From: JAILZP01 sp037444185
GTDB taxonomy: Bacteria; Bacillota; Desulfotomaculia; Desulfotomaculales; Desulfocucumaceae
NCBI GenBank assembly: GCA_037444185.1
Contig: JBBIMW010000014.1
Coordinates: 1-56,774, forward strand
Length of the DNA: 56,774 bases
Reading direction: 5' to 3'
This document shows, piece after piece, positions 41,425 through 49,370 of this stretch; the stretch's first letter is position 1, and the number at the start of each line of letters is the position of its first letter. The position numbers were made by a program, and so were the translations under genes. The notes below the pieces were generated by a model. It was not told where the DNA came from and did not search any database. It saw only the letters and a program-made list of their open reading frames with translations.

Positions 41425-41544
41425 TTATTCAGGCGGGTATTCCGGACCATCCAGAATACCCAGCAGTTCCAGTATCAGCAGCAGGGCGCCGGCCACCTTT
41501 TCCTCGTTCTCCGGCCGGCTGCTGTAATGCCTGATCACTATCAT
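41425..41544 (-). CDS. 39-codon reading frame divergent from the recombinase
   Basis: Begins MIVIRHYSSRPENEEKVAGA, then a hydrophobic helix LLLILELLGILD and GPEYPPE. ATG at 41544 has AAAGG 12 bases upstream. It lies between feoA and the recombinase on the opposite strand and is not recognised. Small genes beside serine recombinases sometimes encode accessory or directionality factors; that is only a positional argument here. Confidence 0.35.
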   Translation of the reverse strand: MIVIRHYSSRPENEEKVAGALLLILELLGILDGPEYPPE

Positions 41545-41620
41545 GGATGACACAACCTTTCGGACTGCCGGGTTCTTTTATACTGGAATATATGCCGGCC
41601 GGCAAAGGGGGTTTCTTGTT

Positions 41621-43144
41621 TTGCGGGTGGCATTTTATGGCAGGGTAAGCACTGAAGAGCAGGCGGACCGTGGCAGCATCGCCGGCCAGGTGGAGTTCGC
41701 CCGGCAGTACTTCAGGCTGCACGGCCGGGCGGAGAAAATCGATGAGTACGAAATATATCTGGACGACGGAGTGTCCGGAACGGTACCGCTGGAGGACCGG
41801 CCGCAAGGGGCCAGGCTCCTGGCTGACGTTCGGTCGGGGAAACTGTCCGCCGTTTATTTTTACAGGCTGGACAGACTGGCTAGGTCCACCCAGCTGGTGT
41901 TGAACACATACAATGAGCTGGAGAAGTTCAACGTCAGCATAAAATCCATGACCGAGGCCTTTGACACCGGTACTCCGGTGGGCAAGTTTTTCATGACCCT
42001 GCTGGCCAGCGTGGCGGCCCTGGAGCGGGATACCATACTGGAGCGGACCCAGATGGGCAAGTACAGGAAAAGCAGAGATGGATGCTGGACCTCTGGCCCC
42101 CCGCCCTTCGGATACCGTATCGGGCCGGATAAAAAGCTGGTGGTTCACCGGCCCGAGGCCGAAACGGTGAGGTTGGTCTTCCGCCTCTACAATGAGGGAA
42201 TGAGAATGGCGCCACTGGCCGCTTACCTCAACGCCAGGGGAGTTCCCACCCCTACCGCCTCAAAGGAGTTGAAGAGTACCGGCACCGGACTGTGGCACGC
42301 CGGGCACATCAGCATAATGTTGAGGACCACGGCGTATATGGGGGAATATCGCACCATGAGGCGTTCAAAGAGGAACAGAAACGGTGAAGTTTTGAATGTT
42401 CCAGCCATAGTCACCGCCGACGAATTCGGCCGGGCAAACAGCCTGCTGGCGGAAAACGGGAATGCGGCCCGGGGATCCAGGGGCCGCCGGTATTTATTGC
42501 GGGGACTGATTTTTTGCGGCCACTGCGGGTTGGCCATGGTGGGAAACAGCAGCGGCGGGGCCGGCGGCAGGTATTATTACCGCTGCACCGGCACGGTGGA
42601 CACCGGCCGGGGCAAAACATGCCGCAGCAGGCAGATCAAAGCCCCGGACATCGAGGGGGCCGTCTGGGGCGATATACTGGATTTTATAAAAAGTCCGGGC
42701 AGAAGTATTGAGGCCTTGAAAAACAGGCTGATCCGGGACAGGAGGGAAATTGATGCCGTTGACATGGAACTGTCCCTGGTGGAGAGTGCCATTGTAGAAA
42801 AAAAGGCGGCCAGGGGGAGGATCCTGTCTCTGGTGACCAGGGGGCTGATCACCGATCCGGAGGCCGAAAAGGAGCTAAAAATATTGGCACTGGAAATAAA
42901 TGCCCTGTCCCGCCGGCGGGAAGTCCTTTTGCACCGATGTCTGGAGGGCCGGAAGGATCGCGGCCCCATCCCCGGCACAGCCCTGATCCTGGAAAGAATG
43001 GGTCGGATGGCCGGCAGCCTCATACCCAACCGGGAGGTGGTCAGGCTGCTGGTGGAAAGGGTGGAGGTTAAAACAGAAGATTGGGAGGGCAAAAAAGTAT
43101 TCAGGGCCGATGTGCACTACCGCTTCCGGCCCGGCGGGGACTGA
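41621..43144 (+). CDS. Large serine recombinase of the prkA element
   Basis: 507 residues. Catalytic domain: VAFYGRVSTEEQ with the nucleophile Ser10, YRLDRLARS with active-site Arg residues (about 82-89), GKFFMTLLASVAALERDTI (about 121-139). The recombinase domain follows (PPPFGYRI, LNARGVPTP), then a zinc ribbon CGHC...C...C (about 299-334) and a long coiled coil (about 355-445), as in SpoIVCA and phage integrases. TTG at 41621 is 9 bases after GGGGG. Its stop is 35 bases from the right attachment core, the usual position for such an enzyme. Expected role: precise excision of the element from prkA. Confidence 0.92.
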   Translation: MRVAFYGRVSTEEQADRGSIAGQVEFARQYFRLHGRAEKIDEYEIYLDDGVSGTVPLEDRPQGARLLADVRSGKLSAVYFYRLDRLARSTQLVLNTYNELEKFNVSIKSMTEAFDTGTPVGKFFMTLLASVAALERDTILERTQMGKYRKSRDGCWTSGPPPFGYRIGPDKKLVVHRPEAETVRLVFRLYNEGMRMAPLAAYLNARGVPTPTASKELKSTGTGLWHAGHISIMLRTTAYMGEYRTMRRSKRNRNGEVLNVPAIVTADEFGRANSLLAENGNAARGSRGRRYLLRGLIFCGHCGLAMVGNSSGGAGGRYYYRCTGTVDTGRGKTCRSRQIKAPDIEGAVWGDILDFIKSPGRSIEALKNRLIRDRREIDAVDMELSLVESAIVEKKAARGRILSLVTRGLITDPEAEKELKILALEINALSRRREVLLHRCLEGRKDRGPIPGTALILERMGRMAGSLIPNREVVRLLVERVEVKTEDWEGKKVFRADVHYRFRPGGD

Positions 43145-43179
43145 GGGTGCATTATAGGTGCGGCGGCCTGAATTAAGCG

Positions 43180-43196
43180 TTTCAGGAGATGCTTAA
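43180..43196 (+). repeat. Right attachment core (attR) of the prkA element
   Basis: TTTCAGGAGATGCTTAA, identical to 32950-32966. To its right the sequence is prkA from codon 259 on. To its left TTAAGC (43173-43178) faces GCTTAA within the core (43191-43196), an inverted pair that would span the joined site on the excised circle. Confidence 0.88.
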
Positions 43197-44319
43197 GTGC
43201 GATGAGAAGTTCCTGTGGAATCTGCTGTCCCTGTCCCAGGAGGGTAATTTCAAGGCCGGCCGCTTTGCCCTGATCTACGCCGATGAAATGATTGTGGCCC
43301 ATACCAACGAAAATGAGTACAAAGCCTTTATCTCCAATAAGAAAAATGAAGCCCTGCAATCACGCATTATTGTCCTGAAGATACCTTACAACCTGAAGGT
43401 AAGCGATGAGGTTAAAATATATGAAAAGTTGATCCGGCAGAGCGATCTCAAGGATATTCACATCGCCCCCCACTCCCTCCGGGTGGCCAGCATTTTTTCA
43501 GTTTTGTCCCGGCTGAGGGAAAGCAAGAAGCAGGGCATGGATCTGATGAAAAAGCTCAAGCTCTATGACGGGGAGGATGTGGAAGGTTTCAAGCAGAAGG
43601 ATGTCTCGGAGCTGCGGAACGAGTTCACCGACGAAGGAATGAGCGGGGTGGACCCCAGATATGTAATCAACCGGCTGTCCTCGGCCCTGATACGCACCAC
43701 CACCCAATGCATCAACCCCCTGGATGTGCTGAGGGCCCTCAAGGACGGACTGGACCAGCACGCCTCCATCACCAGGGAGGAGAAGGAGCGGCTTCTCAAT
43801 TTTATTTCCGTGGCCCGCAAGGAGTATGACGAGCTTGCCAAGAAGGAGATACAAAAGGCCTTTGTCTATTCTTACGAAGAGTCGGCCAGGGTATTGTTCG
43901 ACAACTATCTGGACAATGTGGAGGCCTACTGCAACGGAGTTAAGCTCAAAGATCCCATCACCGACGAGGAGCTGGATCCTGACGAGAAGCTGATGAGGTC
44001 CATAGAGGAGCAGATAGGGGTGTCCGAAAACGCCAAGAAGAGCTTCCGGGAGGAAATTCTAATCAGGCTTTCTTCGTACGCCCGCAAGAACAAGAAATTC
44101 GATTACCGGTCCCACGAGCGTTTAAGGGAGGCGGTGGAAAAGAAGCTGTTCGCCGACTTGAAGGACGTGGTGAAGATAACCACCTCCACCAAGACCCCGG
44201 ATCCGGAACAGCTTAAGCGGATAAACGAAGTCAGCGCCAGGCTCGTTGCGGACTATGGATACTGCTCCATCTGCGCCAACGAACTCCTTAAATACGTGGG
44301 CAGCCTGTTGAACCGTTAG
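43197..44319 (+). pseudogene. prkA: prkA, C-terminal part (interrupted by an excisable element)
   Basis: The remaining 373 codons of prkA. An ATG in the core (43189) opens the frame but has no separate ribosome site: the only purine-rich bases touch the ATG. Seen: CDEKFLWNLLSLSQEGNFKAGRF, DEMIVAHTNENEYKAFISNKKNEAL (in part), GMSGVDPRYVINRLSSALIR (in part), ARKEYDELAKKEIQKAFVYS (in part), DEKLMRSIEEQIGVSENAKK, and a C-terminus ANELLKYVGSLLNR typical of PrkA. All of it should be silent until the element is removed. No frameshift or stop occurs, so selection still acts on it. Confidence 0.9.
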
Positions 44320-44340
44320 CGTTTGCCGAAGGACCTGCAG

Positions 44341-44400
44341 CCGGATTGAAATCAGGATCCCGGCCCCGAGCCACATCCATTGTCTGCTGGCCCAGGGCAT
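44341..44400 (+). repeat. Dispersed repeat family B, copy 2 (diverged)
   Basis: CCGGATTGAAATCAGGATCC then CGGCCCCGAG and CCATTGTCTG. It matches copies 1 and 3 in the first 25 bases with four changes and in the CATTGT part, less after that. It lies between the prkA stop and the dehydrogenase remnant. Confidence 0.45.
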
Positions 44401-44531
44401 GGGACCCTTCCGGCTGATGGACCTCACCGGCATAGACCTGACCTGCCACATCGGCATGGAGCGCCACCGGGAAACCGATGACCCCCGGCACAAGCCTTCT
44501 CCCGTCATCGTGGAGAAATATCTGAGAAAGT
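44384..44531 (+). pseudogene. Remnant of a 3-hydroxyacyl-CoA dehydrogenase gene
   Basis: An open stretch encodes QGMGPFRLMDLTGIDL and then HRETDDPRHKPSPVIVEKYL. This is the C-terminal domain signature of 3-hydroxyacyl-CoA dehydrogenases (MGPxxLxDLxGLD ... DPxxxPSPLL). The upstream two-thirds and the final GRKxGxGFY segment are missing. It is flanked by repeat family B on the left and the end of bioF on the right, so it looks like debris from an earlier rearrangement. Confidence 0.55.
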
Positions 44532-44533
44532 TG

Positions 44534-45703
44534 TTATATCAAACCCGCCTTTTTCCCCGCCCGTTCAAAGGCTTTAAGGGCACAGTCCAGGTCGTCCCCG
44601 GTGTGGGTCGCCATTACCGTTACCCTTATTCTGCAGGTGCCGCCGGGAACCGTTGGCGGCCGGATGCCGGGGGCGAAGACTCCGTTTTCAAGCAGACCGG
44701 CTGTCATTTGCATTGTTTTTTCCTCGTCGCCAATCATTACCGGTATTATATGAGACTCCAGCGGCGGCACATTGAAGCCGAGGCTGTTCAGTCCTTCGTG
44801 CATGCGGCGGGCGTTGGCCCACAGACTGTCCCTGATTTCCGGACAGTTCCGGACCACCCTTATGGCGGCAATGGCGGCGCCGGCCGCAGCCGGAGGGAGG
44901 GCGGTGGAAAAAATGAAACTCCTGGCCTTGTTTCTAAGGAAATCGATCAGTTCCCGCCGCCCGGTCACAAAGGCGCCGAAGCACCCGAGGGCTTTGCTTA
45001 GGGTACCCATCTGAACGGACAGCTTTTCCTCCAGCTGAAAACAACTGGCCGCTCCTGCGCCCCCGGGTCCGAGAACGCCGGTGGCGTGGGCCTCGTCCAC
45101 CATAACCATGGCGTTGTACTTATCGGCCAGGGCGGTTATGGCCGGTAGCGGGGCGATGTCCCCGTCCATGCTGAAGACGCTGTCCGTGACAATGAGCCGC
45201 CGGCGGTATCCCCCGGGCCGGGCCAGAATCTCTTCCAAATGGGCCATATCTTTGTGGCGGTATACTTTTGTTTCCGCCCGGCTTAGGCGGCACCCGTCAA
45301 TTATGCTGGCGTGGTTCAGCTCATCGCTGACAATTATGTCACCCCTTCCGGTCAGGGCCGTGATAACCCCGAGATTGGCCATGTAGCCGGTGTTGAACAC
45401 CACGGCGGCCCCGGTTCCTTTGAAGGCTGCGATCTCCCTTTCGAGATCCTCAATCAGGCCCAGGTTGCCCGAAATCAGCCGCGAGCCACCGGTCCCGGCG
45501 CCCCAGGCGCTGACGGCCCCGGTGGCGGCCTCCTTGACCACGGGGTGTTCCGACAGCCCCAGGTAGTTGTTGGAAGAGAGCAGAATGCACTCCCTTCCGT
45601 CAACTATGGCTTTTGCGGAGGGAGGGCTGTCCACCCGCCTGAGACTGCGGTAAAGGTTGTTGCTTTTAAGGTACTCCAGCTCTTCTCTTAAAAAATCCGG
45701 CAT
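44534..45703 (-). CDS. bioF: 8-amino-7-oxononanoate synthase
   Basis: PLP enzyme that joins pimeloyl-CoA/ACP and alanine. 389 residues: SNNYLGLSEHP (about 44), GTGGSRLISGN (about 70), TGYMANLG (about 104), DELNHASIIDG (about 126), DEAHATGVLG (about 201) and the PLP-Lys in GTLSKALGCFGAFVTG (about 232). The 2-amino-3-ketobutyrate CoA-ligase (Kbl) subgroup is similar, but the bioA-bioD neighbours decide for BioF. Last gene of the operon, 58 bases after bioA. Confidence 0.92.
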   Translation of the reverse strand: MPDFLREELEYLKSNNLYRSLRRVDSPPSAKAIVDGRECILLSSNNYLGLSEHPVVKEAATGAVSAWGAGTGGSRLISGNLGLIEDLEREIAAFKGTGAAVVFNTGYMANLGVITALTGRGDIIVSDELNHASIIDGCRLSRAETKVYRHKDMAHLEEILARPGGYRRRLIVTDSVFSMDGDIAPLPAITALADKYNAMVMVDEAHATGVLGPGGAGAASCFQLEEKLSVQMGTLSKALGCFGAFVTGRRELIDFLRNKARSFIFSTALPPAAAGAAIAAIRVVRNCPEIRDSLWANARRMHEGLNSLGFNVPPLESHIIPVMIGDEEKTMQMTAGLLENGVFAPGIRPPTVPGGTCRIRVTVMATHTGDDLDCALKAFERAGKKAGLI

Positions 45704-45761
45704 ATTGCAATATCACGCCTTTAGTCAGCTGTTGCGGGGAAGAAAAGTAAAGTCCGGCCCG

Positions 45762-47129
45762 TCAAGGCCCGGTCACTTCCTTTATGGCGCCGTATGTAAT
45801 CCTGGTCAGCTCGTCCAATTCCTCCCGGCTCATGGAAAGAATCGGCATCAGTACGATTACATTTCCCAGGGGCCTGATGATAATACCGTTTTTCCGGGCT
45901 TCGAGGGCTACCCGGTGGCCTATGTTGGCGCCGGGAGGATATGGGCGGCTGCCGTCCCGGTTTTCCACCAGCTCTATGCCCGCCATCATCCCCTTCTGCC
46001 GGACGTCCCCCACGTGATCCAGCTCCCAAAACCTTTTCAGATTCCGGGCAAAATGAGCTATTTTTTCCTGCAGTGCGGCCTGAAAGCCTTTTTCCTCCAG
46101 AAGCTCCAGATTTGCCAGGGCTGCGGCGCAGGCCAGGGGGTTGCCGGTGTATGTGTGGCCGTGGTAAAAGGTTTTGAATTCGTCCACCTCCCCCAGGAAG
46201 GCGCTGTATATATCGTCGGTGGCCAGCGTGGCCGCCAGGGGCAGGTATCCTCCCGTAATACCCTTGGCCAGGCACATCAGATCGGGCTGCACAACTTCGT
46301 GTTCGCAGGCGAGCATTTTCCCCGTCCGGTAAAATCCCACCGCCACTTCGTCGGCGATGAGGAGTACATTGTGTTTTTTGCACAGCCCGCCCACGCCGCC
46401 CAAGTATCCTTCGGGGGCCACCAGCATGCCAGCCGCCCCCTGCACTACGGGCTCGATTATCACTCCCGCCAGCTCATGGTGATGGCGCTCCAGTATGCGG
46501 TCCAGTTTCTCCAGGCACTCCATGGAGCAGCGGGCCCTGTCCTTCCCTTCCGGGCAGCGGTAGCAGTATGGCGACGGGGCGTGGATGACTTCAAAAAGAA
46601 GCGGTTTGAATATACTGTGAAAAAGATCCATTCCCCCGACGCTGACGGAACCGATGGTGTCCCCGTGGTAAGCGTTCACCAGGGAGACAAATTTCTGTTT
46701 GGATTTAAATTCTTTACTGTCCTGTTGCCGCCAATACTGAAATGCCATTTTAAGGGCTATTTCCACTGCAGTGGCCCCGTTGTCCGAATAGAACACTTTA
46801 TTTAGCCCCGGCGGTGTGATTTCGGCCAGTTTTTTGGCGAGCAGTATGGAAGGGACATTGGCCAGGCCCAGTAAAGTGCTGTGGGCCACCCTGTCCAGCT
46901 GTTGCCTTATGGCCCTGTTAATTTCCTCTTTTTTGTGCCCGTGCACGGTGACCCAGAGGGAGGATATGCCGTCCAGGTACTTGTTTCCATCGGTGTCATA
47001 CAGGTAGCTCCCCTCCCCCCTCTCGATAATAAGGGGTTTTTCACGGGCGTAAACCATCATCTGGGTAAAGGGGTGCCATACATATTTTTTATCCCAGTCT
47101 TCCAACCGGGCCGTTGAAACGGCTTCCAT
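45762..47129 (-). CDS. bioA: Adenosylmethionine-8-amino-7-oxononanoate aminotransferase
   Basis: Class III PLP aminotransferase, 455 residues. Seen: WHPFTQM (about 18-24), an SDNGATAVEIALKMA segment (about 109-123), NAYHGDTIGSVSVGG (about 150), LLIADEVAVGFYRTG (about 250) with the Asp that binds PLP, and the Lys in CLAKGITGGYLPLAAT (about 282). The ATG overlaps the bioD stop by one base (TGATG), so translation is coupled. Confidence 0.94.
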   Translation of the reverse strand: MEAVSTARLEDWDKKYVWHPFTQMMVYAREKPLIIERGEGSYLYDTDGNKYLDGISSLWVTVHGHKKEEINRAIRQQLDRVAHSTLLGLANVPSILLAKKLAEITPPGLNKVFYSDNGATAVEIALKMAFQYWRQQDSKEFKSKQKFVSLVNAYHGDTIGSVSVGGMDLFHSIFKPLLFEVIHAPSPYCYRCPEGKDRARCSMECLEKLDRILERHHHELAGVIIEPVVQGAAGMLVAPEGYLGGVGGLCKKHNVLLIADEVAVGFYRTGKMLACEHEVVQPDLMCLAKGITGGYLPLAATLATDDIYSAFLGEVDEFKTFYHGHTYTGNPLACAAALANLELLEEKGFQAALQEKIAHFARNLKRFWELDHVGDVRQKGMMAGIELVENRDGSRPYPPGANIGHRVALEARKNGIIIRPLGNVIVLMPILSMSREELDELTRITYGAIKEVTGP

Positions 47130-47848
47130 CAGATCGCCTCCCGGATCTCTTTCCAGAGTATATGACGGCCCGCTTCTTCGGCCAGATTCCCGGTCAGCCC
47201 TTCGTCCACATCCAGGCCCTTGATATAGGGAAGCCGTCCCATCAGGGGAGCTCCGGTCATGGCCGTGATCATGCCGGCATTGTCATCTTCCGGGACCCCC
47301 TCCTCTTCCCGGGATCTGTTGAATATAAACCCGGCCACCCGTATGCCGGCCGCCCGGGCATAACTGATGGTCAGCACGGTATGGTTGATGGTGCCCAGAC
47401 CGGGACGGGCCACCACCAGCAGCGGAAACCCTATGTCCCTGGCCAGGTGGGCCACAGTGTAGACGGACCTGTCCAGGGGCACGCAGATGCCCCCGGCGCC
47501 CTCCACCAGCAGTACCTGGTGCCTCCGCTGCAATTCCCGGCACCTGTCCAGCACAGCCTCCTTTAGTACCGCCGACCCGCTCATCTCAGCGGCCAGGTGG
47601 GGCGAATAGGGCTGTTCAAAGCGGTACAGGTTATATTCCTGGATGTCTTCCGCCAGCCCCGCCGTCTTTAGAAAAAAGGCCGCGTCCTGGGAGAAAATGT
47701 CCGCCCCCCCCCGCCGCGCGCCGCTCTGCACAGGCTTGAAGGCTGCTGCGTCTATTCCGGCGCTTCTCATGGCGGACATAAGGCCGGCGGTGACCACGGT
47801 CTTGCCCACCCCGGTATCGGTTCCGGTGATAAATATTCCGGTTCCCAA
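47129..47848 (-). CDS. bioD: Dethiobiotin synthetase
   Basis: ATP-dependent closure of the ureido ring. 239 residues: P-loop GTDTGVGKTVV (about 8-18), FKPVQSGA with the substrate Lys (about 35), VEGAGGICVPL (about 114) and a nucleotide-base region around NRSREEEG. TTG at 47848 follows AGGAGG. First gene of bioD-bioA-bioF; bioB and genes for the pimeloyl step are not in the window. Confidence 0.93.
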   Translation of the reverse strand: MGTGIFITGTDTGVGKTVVTAGLMSAMRSAGIDAAAFKPVQSGARRGGADIFSQDAAFFLKTAGLAEDIQEYNLYRFEQPYSPHLAAEMSGSAVLKEAVLDRCRELQRRHQVLLVEGAGGICVPLDRSVYTVAHLARDIGFPLLVVARPGLGTINHTVLTISYARAAGIRVAGFIFNRSREEEGVPEDDNAGMITAMTGAPLMGRLPYIKGLDVDEGLTGNLAEEAGRHILWKEIREAI

Positions 47849-47874
47849 TATTTTTATTCCTCCTAACCCCTGAT

Positions 47875-47906
47875 GCGTCAACCATATGGATAATGTCGGT
47901 TAACAA
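47875..47906 (-). promoter_or_regulatory. BirA-type operator of the bio operon
   Basis: On the minus strand TTGTTAACC (47898-47906), 14 bases, GGTTGAC (47877-47883). This is the biotin-operator form TTGTTAACC-N14/16-GGTTAACAA with changes only in the second arm. It covers the expected transcription start of the promoter next to it, so biotin-BirA should repress the operon. Confidence 0.75.
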
Positions 47907-47908
47907 TT

Positions 47909-47937
47909 AATGTAAATTAGAAGATGCATTTTGTCAA
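47909..47937 (-). promoter_or_regulatory. Promoter of bioDAF
   Basis: Minus strand TTGACA (47932-47937), exactly 17 bases, TACATT (47909-47914), followed directly by the BirA-type operator. The gap between bioD and yhbH (47849-48221) holds this, the operator and the 30-bp motif copy 2. Confidence 0.7.
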
Positions 47938-48086
47938 CTCTTTTTAACTCTCCGTTCATCAATTATTTGAAGTCCGCTTCGGCCGGGCTGATGCTTCCAA
48001 AATTCCCGGAAGTAAAAAAGCAGTTATGGTGCGGACCTGGGCAGGCCGGCAGAAAGGTGGATAGGAGATGTTAGCCCTATGCCGAA

Positions 48087-48116
48087 AATAACTTAATAAC
48101 TTAGGTACCCGGTACC
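48087..48116 (-). repeat. 30-bp motif, copy 2 (upstream of yhbH)
   Basis: Reads on the minus strand GGTACCGGGTACC then TAAGTTATTAAGTTATT; 27 of 30 bases equal copy 1 at 31951. It is 105 bases before yhbH, in opposite orientation to copy 1. Confidence 0.6.
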
Positions 48117-48221
48117 TAGAATGGGTTATTTTCAGGGCGGTTGACATATAATGTATTACCATACTGCACATATCATAGGGGAATATTGGCGGCTTTTTTG
48201 CCAAGCCTGGGAGGGAGATAA

Positions 48222-49370
48222 ATGTCCGATCTGTACAGGGTTTCCCGGGAGGACTGGTCGCTTCACCGCAAGGGGGAGATTGACCGGCAGCGCCACCGTG
48301 AAAAGGTGAAAGAGGCTATTAAAAAGAATTTGGCGGATATTGTAAGCGAAGAGAGCATTATTATGTCGGATGGCAACCGGGTGATCAGGGTGCCCATTCG
48401 CTCCCTGGATGAGTATCACTTCCGCTTCGATCAGGGGAAAAAGAAGCACGCCGGGCAGGGGGACGGCAAAAGCGGGGTGGGGGATCTGCTGGGGTCCGAC
48501 CCCCAGCAGGGTGGAAAGGGCAAGGGCGCCGGCGAGGAGCCGGGGGTGGACTATTATGAAACCGATATTTCCATTGACGAACTGGCTGAAATGATTTTTG
48601 AGGATCTTGGCCTGCCCAACCTGGAAAAAAAGAAAAAGCCCGACCTTTCCTCCGAATCTATTGAGTTCAAAGATGTCAGGAAAATGGGGATATCCGGCAA
48701 TATCGACCGGAAGCGCACCATATTCGAGGTATTGAAGAGGAATGCGCTGACAGGCAGGCCCGGCCTGCAGGGAATAAAAAAGGACGATCTCCGTTTCAAG
48801 ACATGGGAAAATGTATTCAAATACGAGTCCAGCGCCGTTGTTCTGGCTATGATGGACACCTCCGGCTCCATGGGCACGTACGAGAAATATATAGCCCGGA
48901 GCTTTTTTTTCTGGATGGTAAAATTCTTGCGGACAAAATATCGGAACGTGCATATAGTGTTCCTGGCCCATCACGTGGAGGCCAGGGAAACCACGGAGGA
49001 GGAGTTTTTTACCAAGGGCGCCAGCGGCGGAACCCGCTGCTCGTCGGTGTATAAGCTGGCTCTGGACATAATTGAGAAAAGGTATAGCCCCCAGGACTAC
49101 AATATTTACGCCTTCCATTTTTCCGACGGAGATAATCTGGCTTCGGACAACGACCTTTGCGTAAAACTGGTCAGTGAGCTTTTGACCATGTGCAATCTGG
49201 TGGGATATGGAGAGATTGAGGGGCCGTATTACTACACCAGCACCCTTAGGTCTTCATACAAAAAGATTGCCGACCCAAAGTTCACAGCGGTCATCATAAA
49301 GGACAAAACCGGCGTGTACCCGGCCCTGAAGAGGTTTTTCGCCCCTGGTCCGGAGGGCATTAAGGCGTGA
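48222..49370 (+). CDS. yhbH: YhbH-family (DUF444) sporulation protein
   Basis: 382 residues. N-terminal RGEIDRQRH-like segment (HRKGEIDRQRHREKVKEAI, about 15-33), a Gly/Lys-rich linker (about 75-108), and a C-terminal von Willebrand-A-like domain with the metal site DTSGSMG (about 212-218) and FHFSDGDN (about 303). Partner of PrkA: the same pair occurs as prkA-yhbH in Bacillus and yeaG-yeaH in enteric bacteria. ATG follows GGGAGG. Here prkA and yhbH are separated by the bio operon and the prkA element. Confidence 0.92.
   Translation: MSDLYRVSREDWSLHRKGEIDRQRHREKVKEAIKKNLADIVSEESIIMSDGNRVIRVPIRSLDEYHFRFDQGKKKHAGQGDGKSGVGDLLGSDPQQGGKGKGAGEEPGVDYYETDISIDELAEMIFEDLGLPNLEKKKKPDLSSESIEFKDVRKMGISGNIDRKRTIFEVLKRNALTGRPGLQGIKKDDLRFKTWENVFKYESSAVVLAMMDTSGSMGTYEKYIARSFFFWMVKFLRTKYRNVHIVFLAHHVEARETTEEEFFTKGASGGTRCSSVYKLALDIIEKRYSPQDYNIYAFHFSDGDNLASDNDLCVKLVSELLTMCNLVGYGEIEGPYYYTSTLRSSYKKIADPKFTAVIIKDKTGVYPALKRFFAPGPEGIKA

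Larger units (their letters stand above)
32950..43179. mobile_element. 10,230-bp serine-recombinase element interrupting prkA
   Basis: Bounded by 17-bp direct repeats (one copy counted). It contains, in order, MscS, an ABC exporter (ATPase, permease, adaptor), feoB in two parts, feoA, a 39-codon reading frame and a large serine recombinase whose stop is 35 bases from the right core. Precise removal restores prkA in frame with EFQEMLK joined to CDEKFLW and a total of 632 codons including stop. This matches the logic of the skin element in sigK: an element kept in vegetative cells and cut out in the terminal mother cell. No phage structural, conjugation or replication gene is present. Excision has not been shown; it is inferred from the architecture. 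Confidence 0.85.

Noticed and set aside
32194..44319. The two prkA parts as separate functional genes or an assembly misjoin
   Set aside because: The C-terminal part has no usable ribosome site, and the parts share a 17-mer that joins in exact frame to full family length. A 17-bp repeat is too short to mislead most assemblies, and a serine recombinase lies beside it. The excision model explains all of this; a misjoin would not supply a recombinase at the right place. Read-level proof was not available.
48144..48180. Sigma-E or sigma-A promoter directly before yhbH (TTGACATATAAT...CATACTGC)
   Set aside because: The -35-like and -10-like elements are either adjacent or at wrong spacing (no KMATATT 13-15 bases before CATACTGC, and only a poor -10 17 bases after TTGACA).
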